Shown here: positions 14,629 through 22,163 of the stretch, one piece after another | How the letters are laid out: each line of letters starts with the position of its first letter | Numbering within the stretch: the stretch's first letter is position 1 | NCBI GenBank assembly: GCA_016934355.1 | Contig: JAFGTA010000059.1 | Location: 1-34,998 of the forward strand | Origin: Candidatus Bathyarchaeota archaeon | GTDB lineage: Archaea > Thermoproteota > Bathyarchaeia > TCS64 | Direction of reading: 5' to 3' | DNA length: 34,998 bases | Notes under the pieces: generated by a model | What the model was told of the DNA's origin: nothing | Seen by the model: only the letters and a program-made list of their open reading frames with translations | Databases searched by the model: none | Made by a program: the position numbers and the translations under genes

Positions 14629-17172
14629 GTGATCCGTTTGACCGAAATCGTCACACCCGAGCAATTCTATGGTTTCAAGCCGGGAACAGACAGGAAGCTT
14701 GTCCGCTGGGACAGGGTGGTCGAGTACTTCTGGAAGCTGAGCGAGGCGTCCGACAGGATAAAGGTGAAGGAGGTGGGCAAGACCACCGAGGACCACCCGA
14801 TGATCCTCGCCTTCATCTCTTCCCCCGAGAACCTGGCGAGGCTCGATGAGCTTAGCGAGATGAGTTGGAGCATCAGCCACCCTCGTGGCCTCATGGAGGA
14901 GGAAGCCGAGAGGATCGTCGCCGAAGGCAAAGCCGTGGTGGCGATGACCATGAGCATCCACGCCTCCGAGGTGGGGGGCACCCAGGGAGCCTCGGACCTC
15001 GCCTACAGACTGCTGACATGTGAGGACCCGCTCACCAAGAGGATCAGGGACAACGTCGTTTTCCTGCTGTTCCCGTGTGCCAACCCGGACGGCCAGATAA
15101 TGACGGTGGACTGGTACAACAAGAACCTGGGCACAGAGTATGAGGGCTGCGGCCTCCCGTGGCTCTACCACAAGTACACGGGCCACGACAACAACAGGGA
15201 CGCGCTGACGCTGACCCAGGTGGAGACCCGTATCATGAACCGGGTGCTGCTGAAGGAGTGGTATCCGCAGGCGTACCTGGACCAGCACCAGATGGGGTTC
15301 TACGGGTCCCGGTTCTTCGTGCCGCCTAACAGCAACCCCGTGAACGAGGTCGCCGACCCACTTGTCTGGACAGAGCAGAAGCACTACGGCGCCCAGATGG
15401 CGATAAGGATGGCGTCGAAGGGTATCAGCGGCGTCGAGCAGGCTGCGGTGTTCCCCGCGGACTTCATGCCGGGTTTCAGCCTAGTGTTCCCATGGTTCCA
15501 GATATGCGGTATGTTCACGGAGTCGGCGAGCGTCAAGTTCGCTACGCCGGTGTACGTTCACTATCACCAGCTGCAGCCGCATCCGCGGGGCCGCCCAGAG
15601 TACAGGGCGTCTGTGAACTTCAACGACCCTTGGAGGGGCGGATGGTGGCACCTCGGAGACATAGTGAAGGGGCAGCTCACGTCTGCGATGGCTACGCTTG
15701 AGGTGGCGGCGAACAACAGGAAGATGATCCTCAGGAACATGTACTCCAAGGCCAAGAATAGCATAGAGAAGGGAGCAGAGGAGGCTCCATACGCGTTCCT
15801 AGTGCCTCCCGGCCAGGCTGACCCCAACACGACGCACAGGTTCCTCAAGACCCTCGTGGATATGAGTGTCGAGGTCCACAGGGCGGATGGGCCCGTGGAG
15901 GTTGGCGGCGTCACCTACCCGGAGGGCACCCACGTGGTGTTCGCGAGCCAGACGGCCAGGCCCTTCGTGGTGAGCCTGCTGAGCAGGACGCTGTACCGAG
16001 ACAACCTGTGGGTGAGGTCTAAGGACGGAGTGCCTATGATGAACTACGACTTCGCGACCCAGACCATGGCCGAGTTCAAGGGCGTCGAGATAGTTGAGGC
16101 GGACACCTTGCCGCGGGGAGAGTTCAGGCTGCTTGAGGAGATCGAGCCGCCGAAGGCCGCCGTAGGGAAGTCCAAGATGGGTTACCTGTTCGACTGCAGG
16201 GTCAACGACAGCTTCAAGGCGGTGAACAGGCTGCAGAAGGCGGGCGTGGAGGTCCACAGGGTGCCGGAGGAGGTCTCCGTCGGTGGACAGCGCCTACCTC
16301 CTGGTACGTTCTATGTCCCGTACAAGAGGGGTGTGGAGTCGAAGCTGAAGACCGTAGCCGGAGAGACCCGGGTAAGCTTCATCGGCGTGGAGGAGAAGCC
16401 GGGGTTCAGCCACAGCCCGGTGAAGCCTCTGAGGGTCGCCATGTACCAGAGGTACTGGGGCGGAAACATGGACGAGGGGTGGACGCGTTGGCTGCTTGAG
16501 CAGTTTGGCTTCGAGTACACCACCGTCCGGGACGAAGAGGTGAAGGCTGGGCTCGAAGGCTACGACGTGCTTATACTGCCGAGCGACCCGCCCGCGCTGA
16601 TCACGGGGGAGGGCGTCGATGAGTGGTATGAGAAACGGTACAAGGGCGCCTTCACCGCGCCTGTGCTGCCGCCCGAGTATAAGACGGGCATCGGTGAGGA
16701 GGGCGTCGAGAAGGTGAAGGAGTTCGTGGAGAAGGGCGGTACTCTGCTGGCGCTCTACGAGTCCTGCGAGTTCGCCATTGAGAAGCTGAAGGTACCCGTG
16801 CTCAACACCGTGAAGGACCTAAAGCCCAAGGAGTTCCACTGCCCCGGCTCGACGATATGGACGAACATAGACAACAGGCACCCGCTGGGCTATGGAATGC
16901 CCGCGAGGGGGCTCATACTGCTGCGGGGTAACCACGCGTACGCCGTGAAGGCGAACCACTGGAACGAGAACTACAGGACGGTGGTGAGCTACCCCGAGGA
17001 GAACATGATGCAGAGCGGGTGGCTCATAGGCGAGAAGCATCTGGCGCGGAAGGCTGCTCTCATCGAGGCGAAGATGGGTGAGGGACGCGTAGTGCTATAC
17101 GGGTTCGCCCCCCAGATGAGGGCGCTCACGGACGCGACGTTCAAGCTTTTCTTCAACGCCCTCGTGGGATAA
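14629..17172 (+). CDS. M14-family zinc carboxypeptidase with C-terminal GATase1-like domain
   Basis: An 847-residue metallopeptidase. Zinc ligands His111 and Glu114 lie in 'SIHASEVGGTQ' (HxxE) and His220 in 'LDQHQMG'. 'CANPDGQ' (about 150-156) and the substrate arginine in 'HDNNRDAL' (Arg190) also fit M14. After a beta-rich middle region, about residue 600 onwards ('VAMYQRYWGGNMDEGWTRWL', 'YDVLILPSDPP') looks like a class I glutamine-amidotransferase-like flavodoxin fold, seen in some large M14 proteins. No signal peptide is visible, so it is probably cytosolic. Predicted role: trimming of peptides or amino-acid conjugates. GTG start; TTG at 14638 is an alternative. Confidence 0.85.
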   Translation: MIRLTEIVTPEQFYGFKPGTDRKLVRWDRVVEYFWKLSEASDRIKVKEVGKTTEDHPMILAFISSPENLARLDELSEMSWSISHPRGLMEEEAERIVAEGKAVVAMTMSIHASEVGGTQGASDLAYRLLTCEDPLTKRIRDNVVFLLFPCANPDGQIMTVDWYNKNLGTEYEGCGLPWLYHKYTGHDNNRDALTLTQVETRIMNRVLLKEWYPQAYLDQHQMGFYGSRFFVPPNSNPVNEVADPLVWTEQKHYGAQMAIRMASKGISGVEQAAVFPADFMPGFSLVFPWFQICGMFTESASVKFATPVYVHYHQLQPHPRGRPEYRASVNFNDPWRGGWWHLGDIVKGQLTSAMATLEVAANNRKMILRNMYSKAKNSIEKGAEEAPYAFLVPPGQADPNTTHRFLKTLVDMSVEVHRADGPVEVGGVTYPEGTHVVFASQTARPFVVSLLSRTLYRDNLWVRSKDGVPMMNYDFATQTMAEFKGVEIVEADTLPRGEFRLLEEIEPPKAAVGKSKMGYLFDCRVNDSFKAVNRLQKAGVEVHRVPEEVSVGGQRLPPGTFYVPYKRGVESKLKTVAGETRVSFIGVEEKPGFSHSPVKPLRVAMYQRYWGGNMDEGWTRWLLEQFGFEYTTVRDEEVKAGLEGYDVLILPSDPPALITGEGVDEWYEKRYKGAFTAPVLPPEYKTGIGEEGVEKVKEFVEKGGTLLALYESCEFAIEKLKVPVLNTVKDLKPKEFHCPGSTIWTNIDNRHPLGYGMPARGLILLRGNHAYAVKANHWNENYRTVVSYPEENMMQSGWLIGEKHLARKAALIEAKMGEGRVVLYGFAPQMRALTDATFKLFFNALVG

Positions 17173-17223
17173 CCCCATTCAATACTTTTTTAACCATAAC
17201 CGCGTTCAACCAGAGAGATCAAG

Positions 17224-17640
17224 ATGAAGTGCAGCATATGCGGCTCTGAGATACCCGAGGACGCCAGCTTCTGCCCCAAATGCGGGGAGTCTATAGCCGA
17301 GGACACGTCAGAATTCATGATCGTGACCACCCCAGAGGTTCCGGGCTACAGGATAACCAAGGTGATGGGCGTGGTGACGGGGCTCACCCCGAGGACGAGG
17401 GGGCTCCTAGGCAAGTTCGTCGCCGGCTTCGAGTCCATGTTCGGCGGAGAGGTGACGGCTTTCACAAGCGAGCTCGAGAAGGCGAGGATGGACGCTATGC
17501 GCCGCGTCAGGGACAAGGCGGCCAACCTAGGCGCCAACGCGATAGTCGGCCTCGACCTCGAGACCAGCGACCTCGGGCTCCAGCTCGGCGTCATCGTCAT
17601 ATCCGCGACGGGTACAGCCGTCACCATAAAGAAAGAGTAG
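17224..17640 (+). CDS. Zinc-ribbon plus YbjQ/DUF74 domain protein
   Basis: A 138-residue protein. The N-terminal zinc ribbon 'CSICGSEIPEDASFCPKCG' (residues 3-21) is followed after a linker by a YbjQ-type pentamer-forming beta domain. That domain shows 'GYRITKVMGVVTG', 'ARMDAMRRVRDKAANLGANA' and 'VGLDLETSDLG'. YbjQ proteins are called heavy-metal-binding, but the function is unsettled. ATG start. It ends directly against the convergent ferredoxin-thioredoxin reductase-like gene: the two stops form TAGCTA at 17638-17643. Confidence 0.8.
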   Translation: MKCSICGSEIPEDASFCPKCGESIAEDTSEFMIVTTPEVPGYRITKVMGVVTGLTPRTRGLLGKFVAGFESMFGGEVTAFTSELEKARMDAMRRVRDKAANLGANAIVGLDLETSDLGLQLGVIVISATGTAVTIKKE

Positions 17641-18180
17641 CTAGACGGGCTTCCTGGTTCGGTAGCTGGGGACCGCTACTATCTCCTCGAACATCTCCTG
17701 CTTTGCCTTGCAGATGGGGCAGACGTAGGGCGCCTCCTCCCTGAACACGACGTAGCCGCACTGCTTGCAGTAGATGAGCTTCCTATCAGTTTCCTCCATT
17801 TCAGCCGTCGCCTCTACCTCGACCGGCTCAGCGTCCAAGCCCAGAGCCTTCATCTGCTTCTCGTAGGGGCGGCGCTCAGGTATTGCGCGGGACTCCTTGA
17901 CGCCACTGAATATCGCGTCGTCTACGTATAGGCTGCAGTAGCAGCAGCCATACTCGGCGACGTCCGGGTCCCTGTAGTCGCAGGGGCATGTGATGTCCCT
18001 GTCGGTCTCGAAGTCGCCCGACGCCATCCTGCAGGGGCAGCTGGGGTAGCCGTACCTCTCCTCGTTGGTCTTCAGCCCCTCCATCAGGTCGTTGAGCAGC
18101 TTAGGGTCGGGGGTGAGGTGGATTCCGTGGGACTTGGCGTCCTGCTCCGCTCTTTTCTTAGCCTTGTCCAGCGTGGTCAT
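17641..18180 (-). CDS. Ferredoxin:thioredoxin reductase catalytic-like domain fused to rubredoxin-like zinc ribbon
   Basis: A 179-residue redox protein. Residues about 45-85 carry the FTR-beta cysteine pattern: 'SCPCRM' (Cys48, Cys50), 'TCPCDY' (Cys65, Cys67) and 'GCCYCSLYV' (Cys79, Cys80, Cys82). This binds a [4Fe-4S] cluster next to a redox disulfide. After an acidic linker, Cys138-x2-Cys141 and Cys154-x2-Cys157 form a rubredoxin-like knuckle pair. Predicted role: passing single electrons from ferredoxin to a disulfide partner. The ATG overlaps the glutaredoxin stop (ATGA), making that protein the likely partner. The open frame upstream of 18180 is only the shadow of the glutaredoxin gene. 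Confidence 0.88.
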   Translation of the reverse strand: MTTLDKAKKRAEQDAKSHGIHLTPDPKLLNDLMEGLKTNEERYGYPSCPCRMASGDFETDRDITCPCDYRDPDVAEYGCCYCSLYVDDAIFSGVKESRAIPERRPYEKQMKALGLDAEPVEVEATAEMEETDRKLIYCKQCGYVVFREEAPYVCPICKAKQEMFEEIVAVPSYRTRKPV

Positions 18181-18461
18181 AGCCCGAGGGCCTCTTGGAC
18201 GGCCTGTTTCTTGAAGCCCGAGATTACTTGGTCGTCGCCGATGATGATTACTGGGAAGGCGACGGGGACATTCCGTTTCTTGAGTTCCTCGATTATCTCC
18301 TTCTGGTCGTCCTTCTCCGCCGTGTCCACGTCGACGTACTCGTAGGCGACGCCGCTCTCCTTGAGGAACTCCTTCGTCTTCTTGCACCAGCCGCATGTGC
18401 TGAGGGTGTACAGGAAAACCTTGGGGTCCTTCTTGGCTCCATCTACCTTTACCTTTTTCAT
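18177..18461 (-). CDS. Glutaredoxin-like thiol oxidoreductase
   Basis: A 94-residue thioredoxin-fold protein with active site 'STCGWCKK' (Cys23, Cys26) after a first strand 'KVFLYTL', the cis-proline region 'VPVAFPVIIIG' and the final helix 'GFKKQAVQEALGL'. CGWC differs from the classic glutaredoxin CPYC, and such archaeal proteins often serve as small thioredoxins. It is co-transcribed and overlaps the FTR-like/rubredoxin gene, suggesting that it is reduced by that protein. Confidence 0.88.
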   Translation of the reverse strand: MKKVKVDGAKKDPKVFLYTLSTCGWCKKTKEFLKESGVAYEYVDVDTAEKDDQKEIIEELKKRNVPVAFPVIIIGDDQVISGFKKQAVQEALGL

Positions 18462-18501
18462 TGCTTCACAACCGATAACAAGAGTTGAATAACTTCTGGG
18501 G

Positions 18502-18512
18502 GTCTATAAAGT
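18502..18512. promoter_or_regulatory. Near-palindromic TATA element between divergent glutaredoxin and DUF47 genes
   Basis: GTCTATAAAGT (TATAAA at 18505-18510) can be read on both strands. It would place a plus-strand start near 18533 and a minus-strand start near 18481, each suitable for the adjacent gene. Confidence 0.35.
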
Positions 18513-18570
18513 GAGTGGTTACGCCAAAGTATTCAGTAACGCTTAACCCTCGATGGGCGCAGTATGGGTA

Positions 18571-19233
18571 ATGTCTTTTCTCGACGCCCTTAGAGGTAAA
18601 CCGCCGGAGATCAGGGTCCTCGATCTCATCGAGAAGCATCAGCAGCTGAGCGTCGCCGCAGCCGACTGCCTGCTGAAGGCCATTGAGGCGAAGATGGACG
18701 GGGACGGCGACGACGCCGAGTGCCAGATAAAGGACGTGTTTGCCTCGGAGGAGGAGGCCGACGTCGTCAGGCGTGGGATCGAGAACGAGCTGGCGAGCGG
18801 CATACTGCCGCCGCTGAGCAGGGCGGACATGGCGAGGCTGACGGAGAGGCTGGACGAGGTGCCTGACTGGTGCAAGCAGTCCGGGAGGATTCTTGAGATC
18901 ATGTCCATGGATAACCTGCCCGATGACGTGAGGGATATCTTCGTCGAGCAGACGCGAATGACGGACAAGTGTGTTCGCGCGCTCTCAGAGGTGGTGAAGC
19001 TACTGTACACAGACCACGAGGCGGCTTTGGACGCCTGTAACGCGGTGGAGATCATCGAGCACGAGATAGACAACCTGTACATCGAGACGCTGAGGAGGTT
19101 CTACTATAGCAGGATGACTCCTCAGTCCCTGTTGTTGGCTAACGAGTTGGCTGAGGCGTTGGAGATGATCGGTGACAGCTGCGAGAACGCCGCGGACCTA
19201 GTTAGGGTCGTGGTCGTGAGCACTTTCCTCTAG
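18571..19233 (+). CDS. DUF47/PhoU-like phosphate transport regulator
   Basis: A 220-residue all-helical protein of the DUF47 (PhoU-related) family, ending in '...NAADLVRVVVVSTFL', the typical family C-terminus. The repeated 'CNAVEIIEHEIDNLY' region has the acidic face thought to bind metal clusters. Members usually accompany PiT phosphate permeases and are believed to gate them. Here the partner pitA is convergent rather than in the same operon. ATG at 18571 ('MSFLDALRGKPPE') is favoured because it matches family starts; ATG at 18553 would add six residues. Its stop shares the palindrome CTAG with the pitA stop. Confidence 0.85.
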   Translation: MSFLDALRGKPPEIRVLDLIEKHQQLSVAAADCLLKAIEAKMDGDGDDAECQIKDVFASEEEADVVRRGIENELASGILPPLSRADMARLTERLDEVPDWCKQSGRILEIMSMDNLPDDVRDIFVEQTRMTDKCVRALSEVVKLLYTDHEAALDACNAVEIIEHEIDNLYIETLRRFYYSRMTPQSLLLANELAEALEMIGDSCENAADLVRVVVVSTFL

Positions 19234-20192
19234 AGCGCCGTGAGCAGGGTGTAGCCGGCGGCGGTTATGGCTGCCGCGCCTATGAAGGTGGCTACCCACA
19301 TGTATGTTATCTCCTTGACGCCCTTCACGTTGACCCAGACACCCTTGGAGACGCCGAGGCCGACGACGGCGCCTACGAGGATGTGGGTGCCGGATAGGGG
19401 CATCCCGAGGTAGGTGCCTACGAACATGGTGAGGGCGACGGCTATCTGGGAGGCTAGGGCTGAGACGGGGTCCAGCTTCACGAGGTCCACTCCCACAGAC
19501 TGGATCACCTTGCGCCCGATTATTATGAGGCCGAGCATCATGCCTGTGGCCACGAAACCCCTTATGAAGATGGGGTTGAGGCCGTCGACGCTGCCCAGTA
19601 TGGCTGTGGCGTTGGCTATGTCATTGGCTCCTCGGGAGAAGCTTGTTATGAGCACCCAGAAGGTGAGGAAGAGGGCTGACCTGCGGGCGAGCTTCATCTG
19701 GTCCACCAGGCCCTTGACGCGGTCCCTGAGGAGACGCCTGATGACCCTGTAAAGGAGGGCCGCGCCGATGAACCCGATGAATGGGGAAGCTATCCAGCTT
19801 ATGGCGACGGTTCCTATGGTACCCCAGCGTACGCCTTGGAGGCCCCACTTGGCGACGCCCAGCCCAATAATGGCGCCGACGGAGCTACGGGTCGTGGAGA
19901 CGGGCCAGCCGAGGATGGAGGCGGCCGTGAGCCACGTGGCGATGGCGACGAGTATGAGCAGCGCCTCGGTCTCCGTTATGGAGCCCAGCAGCAGCCCCCT
20001 TCCGAGGGTCTTCTCGACTCTCTCGCCCATGAAGACCGCGCCTAGCAGAGCGGACACGCCGCCGACGGCCACCGCCAAGTTCAGGCTCATGGCGCCGCTG
20101 CCTGCGAGGGGAGCGACGGCCTCGTCGTTGGCGCCTATGCTCCACGCGACGTAGAACGCGGCTGCTAGGCTGAAGAGTGCGCCGGTATCCAT
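19230..20192 (-). CDS. pitA: PiT-family inorganic phosphate transporter
   Basis: A 320-residue membrane protein with about nine or ten hydrophobic helices. The inverted-repeat signature of PiT transporters is present twice: 'WSIGANDEAVAPLAGSGA' near the N-terminus and 'SRGANDIANATAILGSV' in the second half. 'WPVSTTRSSVGAIIGLG' and 'MPLSGTHILVGAVVGLG' are the matching helix-end motifs. It imports phosphate (or metal-phosphate) with cation coupling. It faces the DUF47 gene tail to tail. Confidence 0.9.
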   Translation of the reverse strand: MDTGALFSLAAAFYVAWSIGANDEAVAPLAGSGAMSLNLAVAVGGVSALLGAVFMGERVEKTLGRGLLLGSITETEALLILVAIATWLTAASILGWPVSTTRSSVGAIIGLGVAKWGLQGVRWGTIGTVAISWIASPFIGFIGAALLYRVIRRLLRDRVKGLVDQMKLARRSALFLTFWVLITSFSRGANDIANATAILGSVDGLNPIFIRGFVATGMMLGLIIIGRKVIQSVGVDLVKLDPVSALASQIAVALTMFVGTYLGMPLSGTHILVGAVVGLGVSKGVWVNVKGVKEITYMWVATFIGAAAITAAGYTLLTAL

Positions 20193-20239
20193 ACCATCTG
20201 GTTCATGGCATAGCGTCTTAAGCTTGATCGTGATGTCAT

Positions 20240-20250
20240 GTTTTTTATCG
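20240..20250 (+). promoter_or_regulatory. TATA-like box of the M19 dipeptidase gene
   Basis: GTTTTTTATCG centred near 20246 predicts transcription start near 20272, supporting ATG 20277 as a near-leaderless start over the upstream in-frame ATG at 20238. Confidence 0.4.
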
Positions 20251-20276
20251 CAGCGGGCCGATCTTCCTTGATCGTA

Positions 20277-21497
20277 ATGGGCGGGAAGAAGGATTACAGT
20301 GGCTACAGGGCGTTCAGCTACCTTGAGCCGGGTTTTGACTACAAGACGTTCAATTTAGCCAAGCACCCGAGGGTGGAACCCTACTACGTGCCTCTGAGCA
20401 AGCCTGAGGAGGAGCGGTTTCAGGGCTTGATGGAGGGCAGCGTCGTGGTCGACCTTCACGAGCACCCCGTGCTGTGGCCGGAGGACATGGCCGAGGTGCC
20501 CGAGATGCACAGGCTGGGCCGCCAGTTCACGGCGTACGAGGCGCTGAGCGGCAGCCACATCGACTGTGTCTTCGACAACATGATGGACGGGATGGCGTAC
20601 GTCACGAGCTACAGCGGCTGGAAGTGGACGGACGTTGTCCACGATATCGGCATCAGGCTCAGCGACATCGCCCACCAGGGCATGGTGACTCACTGCAGGA
20701 CCGTGCAGGACATCATGGAAGCCCATGGGAGCGGCAGAGTCGCGCTGGTGCTTGCGTTGGAGTCGGCGACACCAATCGAGAACGAGCTCGACAGGATCGA
20801 CGTGCTCTACGGCCTCGGCGTCCGAAGCATGGGCATCTGCTACAGCGAGTCCAACATGCTGGGCGGAGGCATGGGCGAGAGTAAACAGGATCAGTGCCTC
20901 ACGGACTTCGGGTACGACGCCGTGAAGCGGATGAACAAACTGGGGCTCCTCGTGGACGTGGGGCACACCACCGACCGCACAGCCCTCGACACAGTGGAAG
21001 CGAGCGGTGCCCCCATCTACAACAGCCACAGCGGGCCAGCAGCCATCGCTCAGGGACATACTACTGGCGACGAGGTGCTTCACGCCCTCGCGGAGAGTGG
21101 CGGTCTCATAGGTGTCGGCGGGGCCGGCAGGGGGCTCCGCACCGAGAAGAATCCCGTCGGCAGCATAGAGAGCTACATGGAGTGCGTCGAGTACTGCATC
21201 GAGGTCATGGGGATAGACCACGTGGGCTGCGGGCCTGACACGCTGTACGGCGCCCATCAGGCGCTCTACGATGTCTGGTTCCCGCTGCGGAGAGGACACT
21301 ACAAGAGGCCCAGCGCAGCCGCCGAGCCCACCCCTGTGCAGATCGAGGCCGACCCGAGCTACGTGAAGGGCTTGGAGAACCCCAGCGAGTTCGTGAACGT
21401 CGCCCGCTGGATGATACTGCATGGGTACAGCGACGAGGAGATCAAGAAGGTCGTCGGCGGCAACGCGCTACAACTCCTAGAGGATGTATGGGTCTAA
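20277..21497 (+). CDS. M19 (renal/membrane dipeptidase family) dipeptidase
   Basis: A 406-residue metal-dependent TIM-barrel peptidase. Zinc-site residues are in 'VVVDLHEHP' (His61, His63), a bridging Glu probably in 'LALESATPI', and later histidines in 'LVDVGHTTDRT' and 'YNSHSGPAAI'. 'HVGCGPDT' near residue 310 is the family's closing acidic motif. M19 enzymes hydrolyse dipeptides, often with tolerance for C-terminal D-residues, and some act on dehydropeptides. No signal peptide is seen. It is monocistronic, and complements the M14 peptidase and D-aminoacylase genes. Confidence 0.87.
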   Translation: MGGKKDYSGYRAFSYLEPGFDYKTFNLAKHPRVEPYYVPLSKPEEERFQGLMEGSVVVDLHEHPVLWPEDMAEVPEMHRLGRQFTAYEALSGSHIDCVFDNMMDGMAYVTSYSGWKWTDVVHDIGIRLSDIAHQGMVTHCRTVQDIMEAHGSGRVALVLALESATPIENELDRIDVLYGLGVRSMGICYSESNMLGGGMGESKQDQCLTDFGYDAVKRMNKLGLLVDVGHTTDRTALDTVEASGAPIYNSHSGPAAIAQGHTTGDEVLHALAESGGLIGVGGAGRGLRTEKNPVGSIESYMECVEYCIEVMGIDHVGCGPDTLYGAHQALYDVWFPLRRGHYKRPSAAAEPTPVQIEADPSYVKGLENPSEFVNVARWMILHGYSDEEIKKVVGGNALQLLEDVWV

Positions 21498-21629
21498 GCC
21501 CCTCCGCTTCCTACAACTACGAGTCTATTTCAGCTCCACAGTCTCACCTTTCTCTGAAATACTACACAAGCAACAGTCACAGTACCTCTATCCACTAGGC
21601 AATGCGGTGAAGATGGAAAAGAAGGGGAG

Positions 21630-22040
21630 TTACTTAAGCGGAGTCTTTTCCAGGACCTTCATCAGCCAGAACACGACGAAGGCTATCACCAGGAAGTCTA
21701 TCAGCGAACCCACGAAGTGGCCCACAGCGAGGACGATGGGCCCGATGGCCCAGACGGCCTCCTCCCAGGAGCCCCCGGGTATGAAGAAGGTTATCACAGG
21801 CATTATTATGTCTGCCACGAGGGCGGACACAAGCTTCCCAGCGGCGCCGCCTATTATGAAGGCTATGGCGAGGCCCACGATGCCGTACTTGGACAGGAAG
21901 GCCTTGAACTCTTCCACGATCCCCTCGGGCTTGGGCGCCGCCGGCGGGGGCGCCGCAGGCTTGGCGGCCAGTGACTCCTTGATGGTTTTAAGCTCGGACA
22001 ACATTTCTTTGAATACTTCCTCACTCACAGAAAACACCAA
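21630..22040 (-). CDS. mscL: Large-conductance mechanosensitive channel MscL with N-terminal extension
   Basis: A 136-residue homopentameric channel that opens under membrane tension to release solutes. The core begins 'VEEFKAFLSKYGIVGLAIAF', followed by 'IIGGAAGKLVSALVADIIMP' (first helix), and the second helix is 'GHFVGSLIDFLVIAFVVFWL'. About 43 residues precede it, a short predicted helix 'EEVFKEMLSELKTIKESLA' and a Pro/Ala-rich linker. Bacterial MscL instead has a comparable helical bundle at the C-terminus, which is almost absent here. TTG at 22040 or GTG at 22037 may start. A TATA-like sequence at about 22061-22075 (minus) gives a near-leaderless mRNA. Confidence 0.87.
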   Translation of the reverse strand: MVFSVSEEVFKEMLSELKTIKESLAAKPAAPPPAAPKPEGIVEEFKAFLSKYGIVGLAIAFIIGGAAGKLVSALVADIIMPVITFFIPGGSWEEAVWAIGPIVLAVGHFVGSLIDFLVIAFVVFWLMKVLEKTPLK

Positions 22041-22163
22041 GTTTCTCTTGGAAACGACAGTTTATAACTATATAGTTGGGTGATGGACGGGGAGACGTGT
22101 GCCCCCGTGAGTATCTGCATTAACGTTTATTACTAATGTTTTTTTACTATACAGGGAAGATAA

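Noticed and set aside
18181..18396. Extended N-terminus for the FTR-like protein
   Set aside because: The extra frame is the Arg-rich shadow of the overlapping glutaredoxin gene.
20355..21422. A 355-codon minus-strand frame within the M19 dipeptidase gene
   Set aside because: Long only because of the GC-rich codon pattern of the real gene; no recognisable domain.
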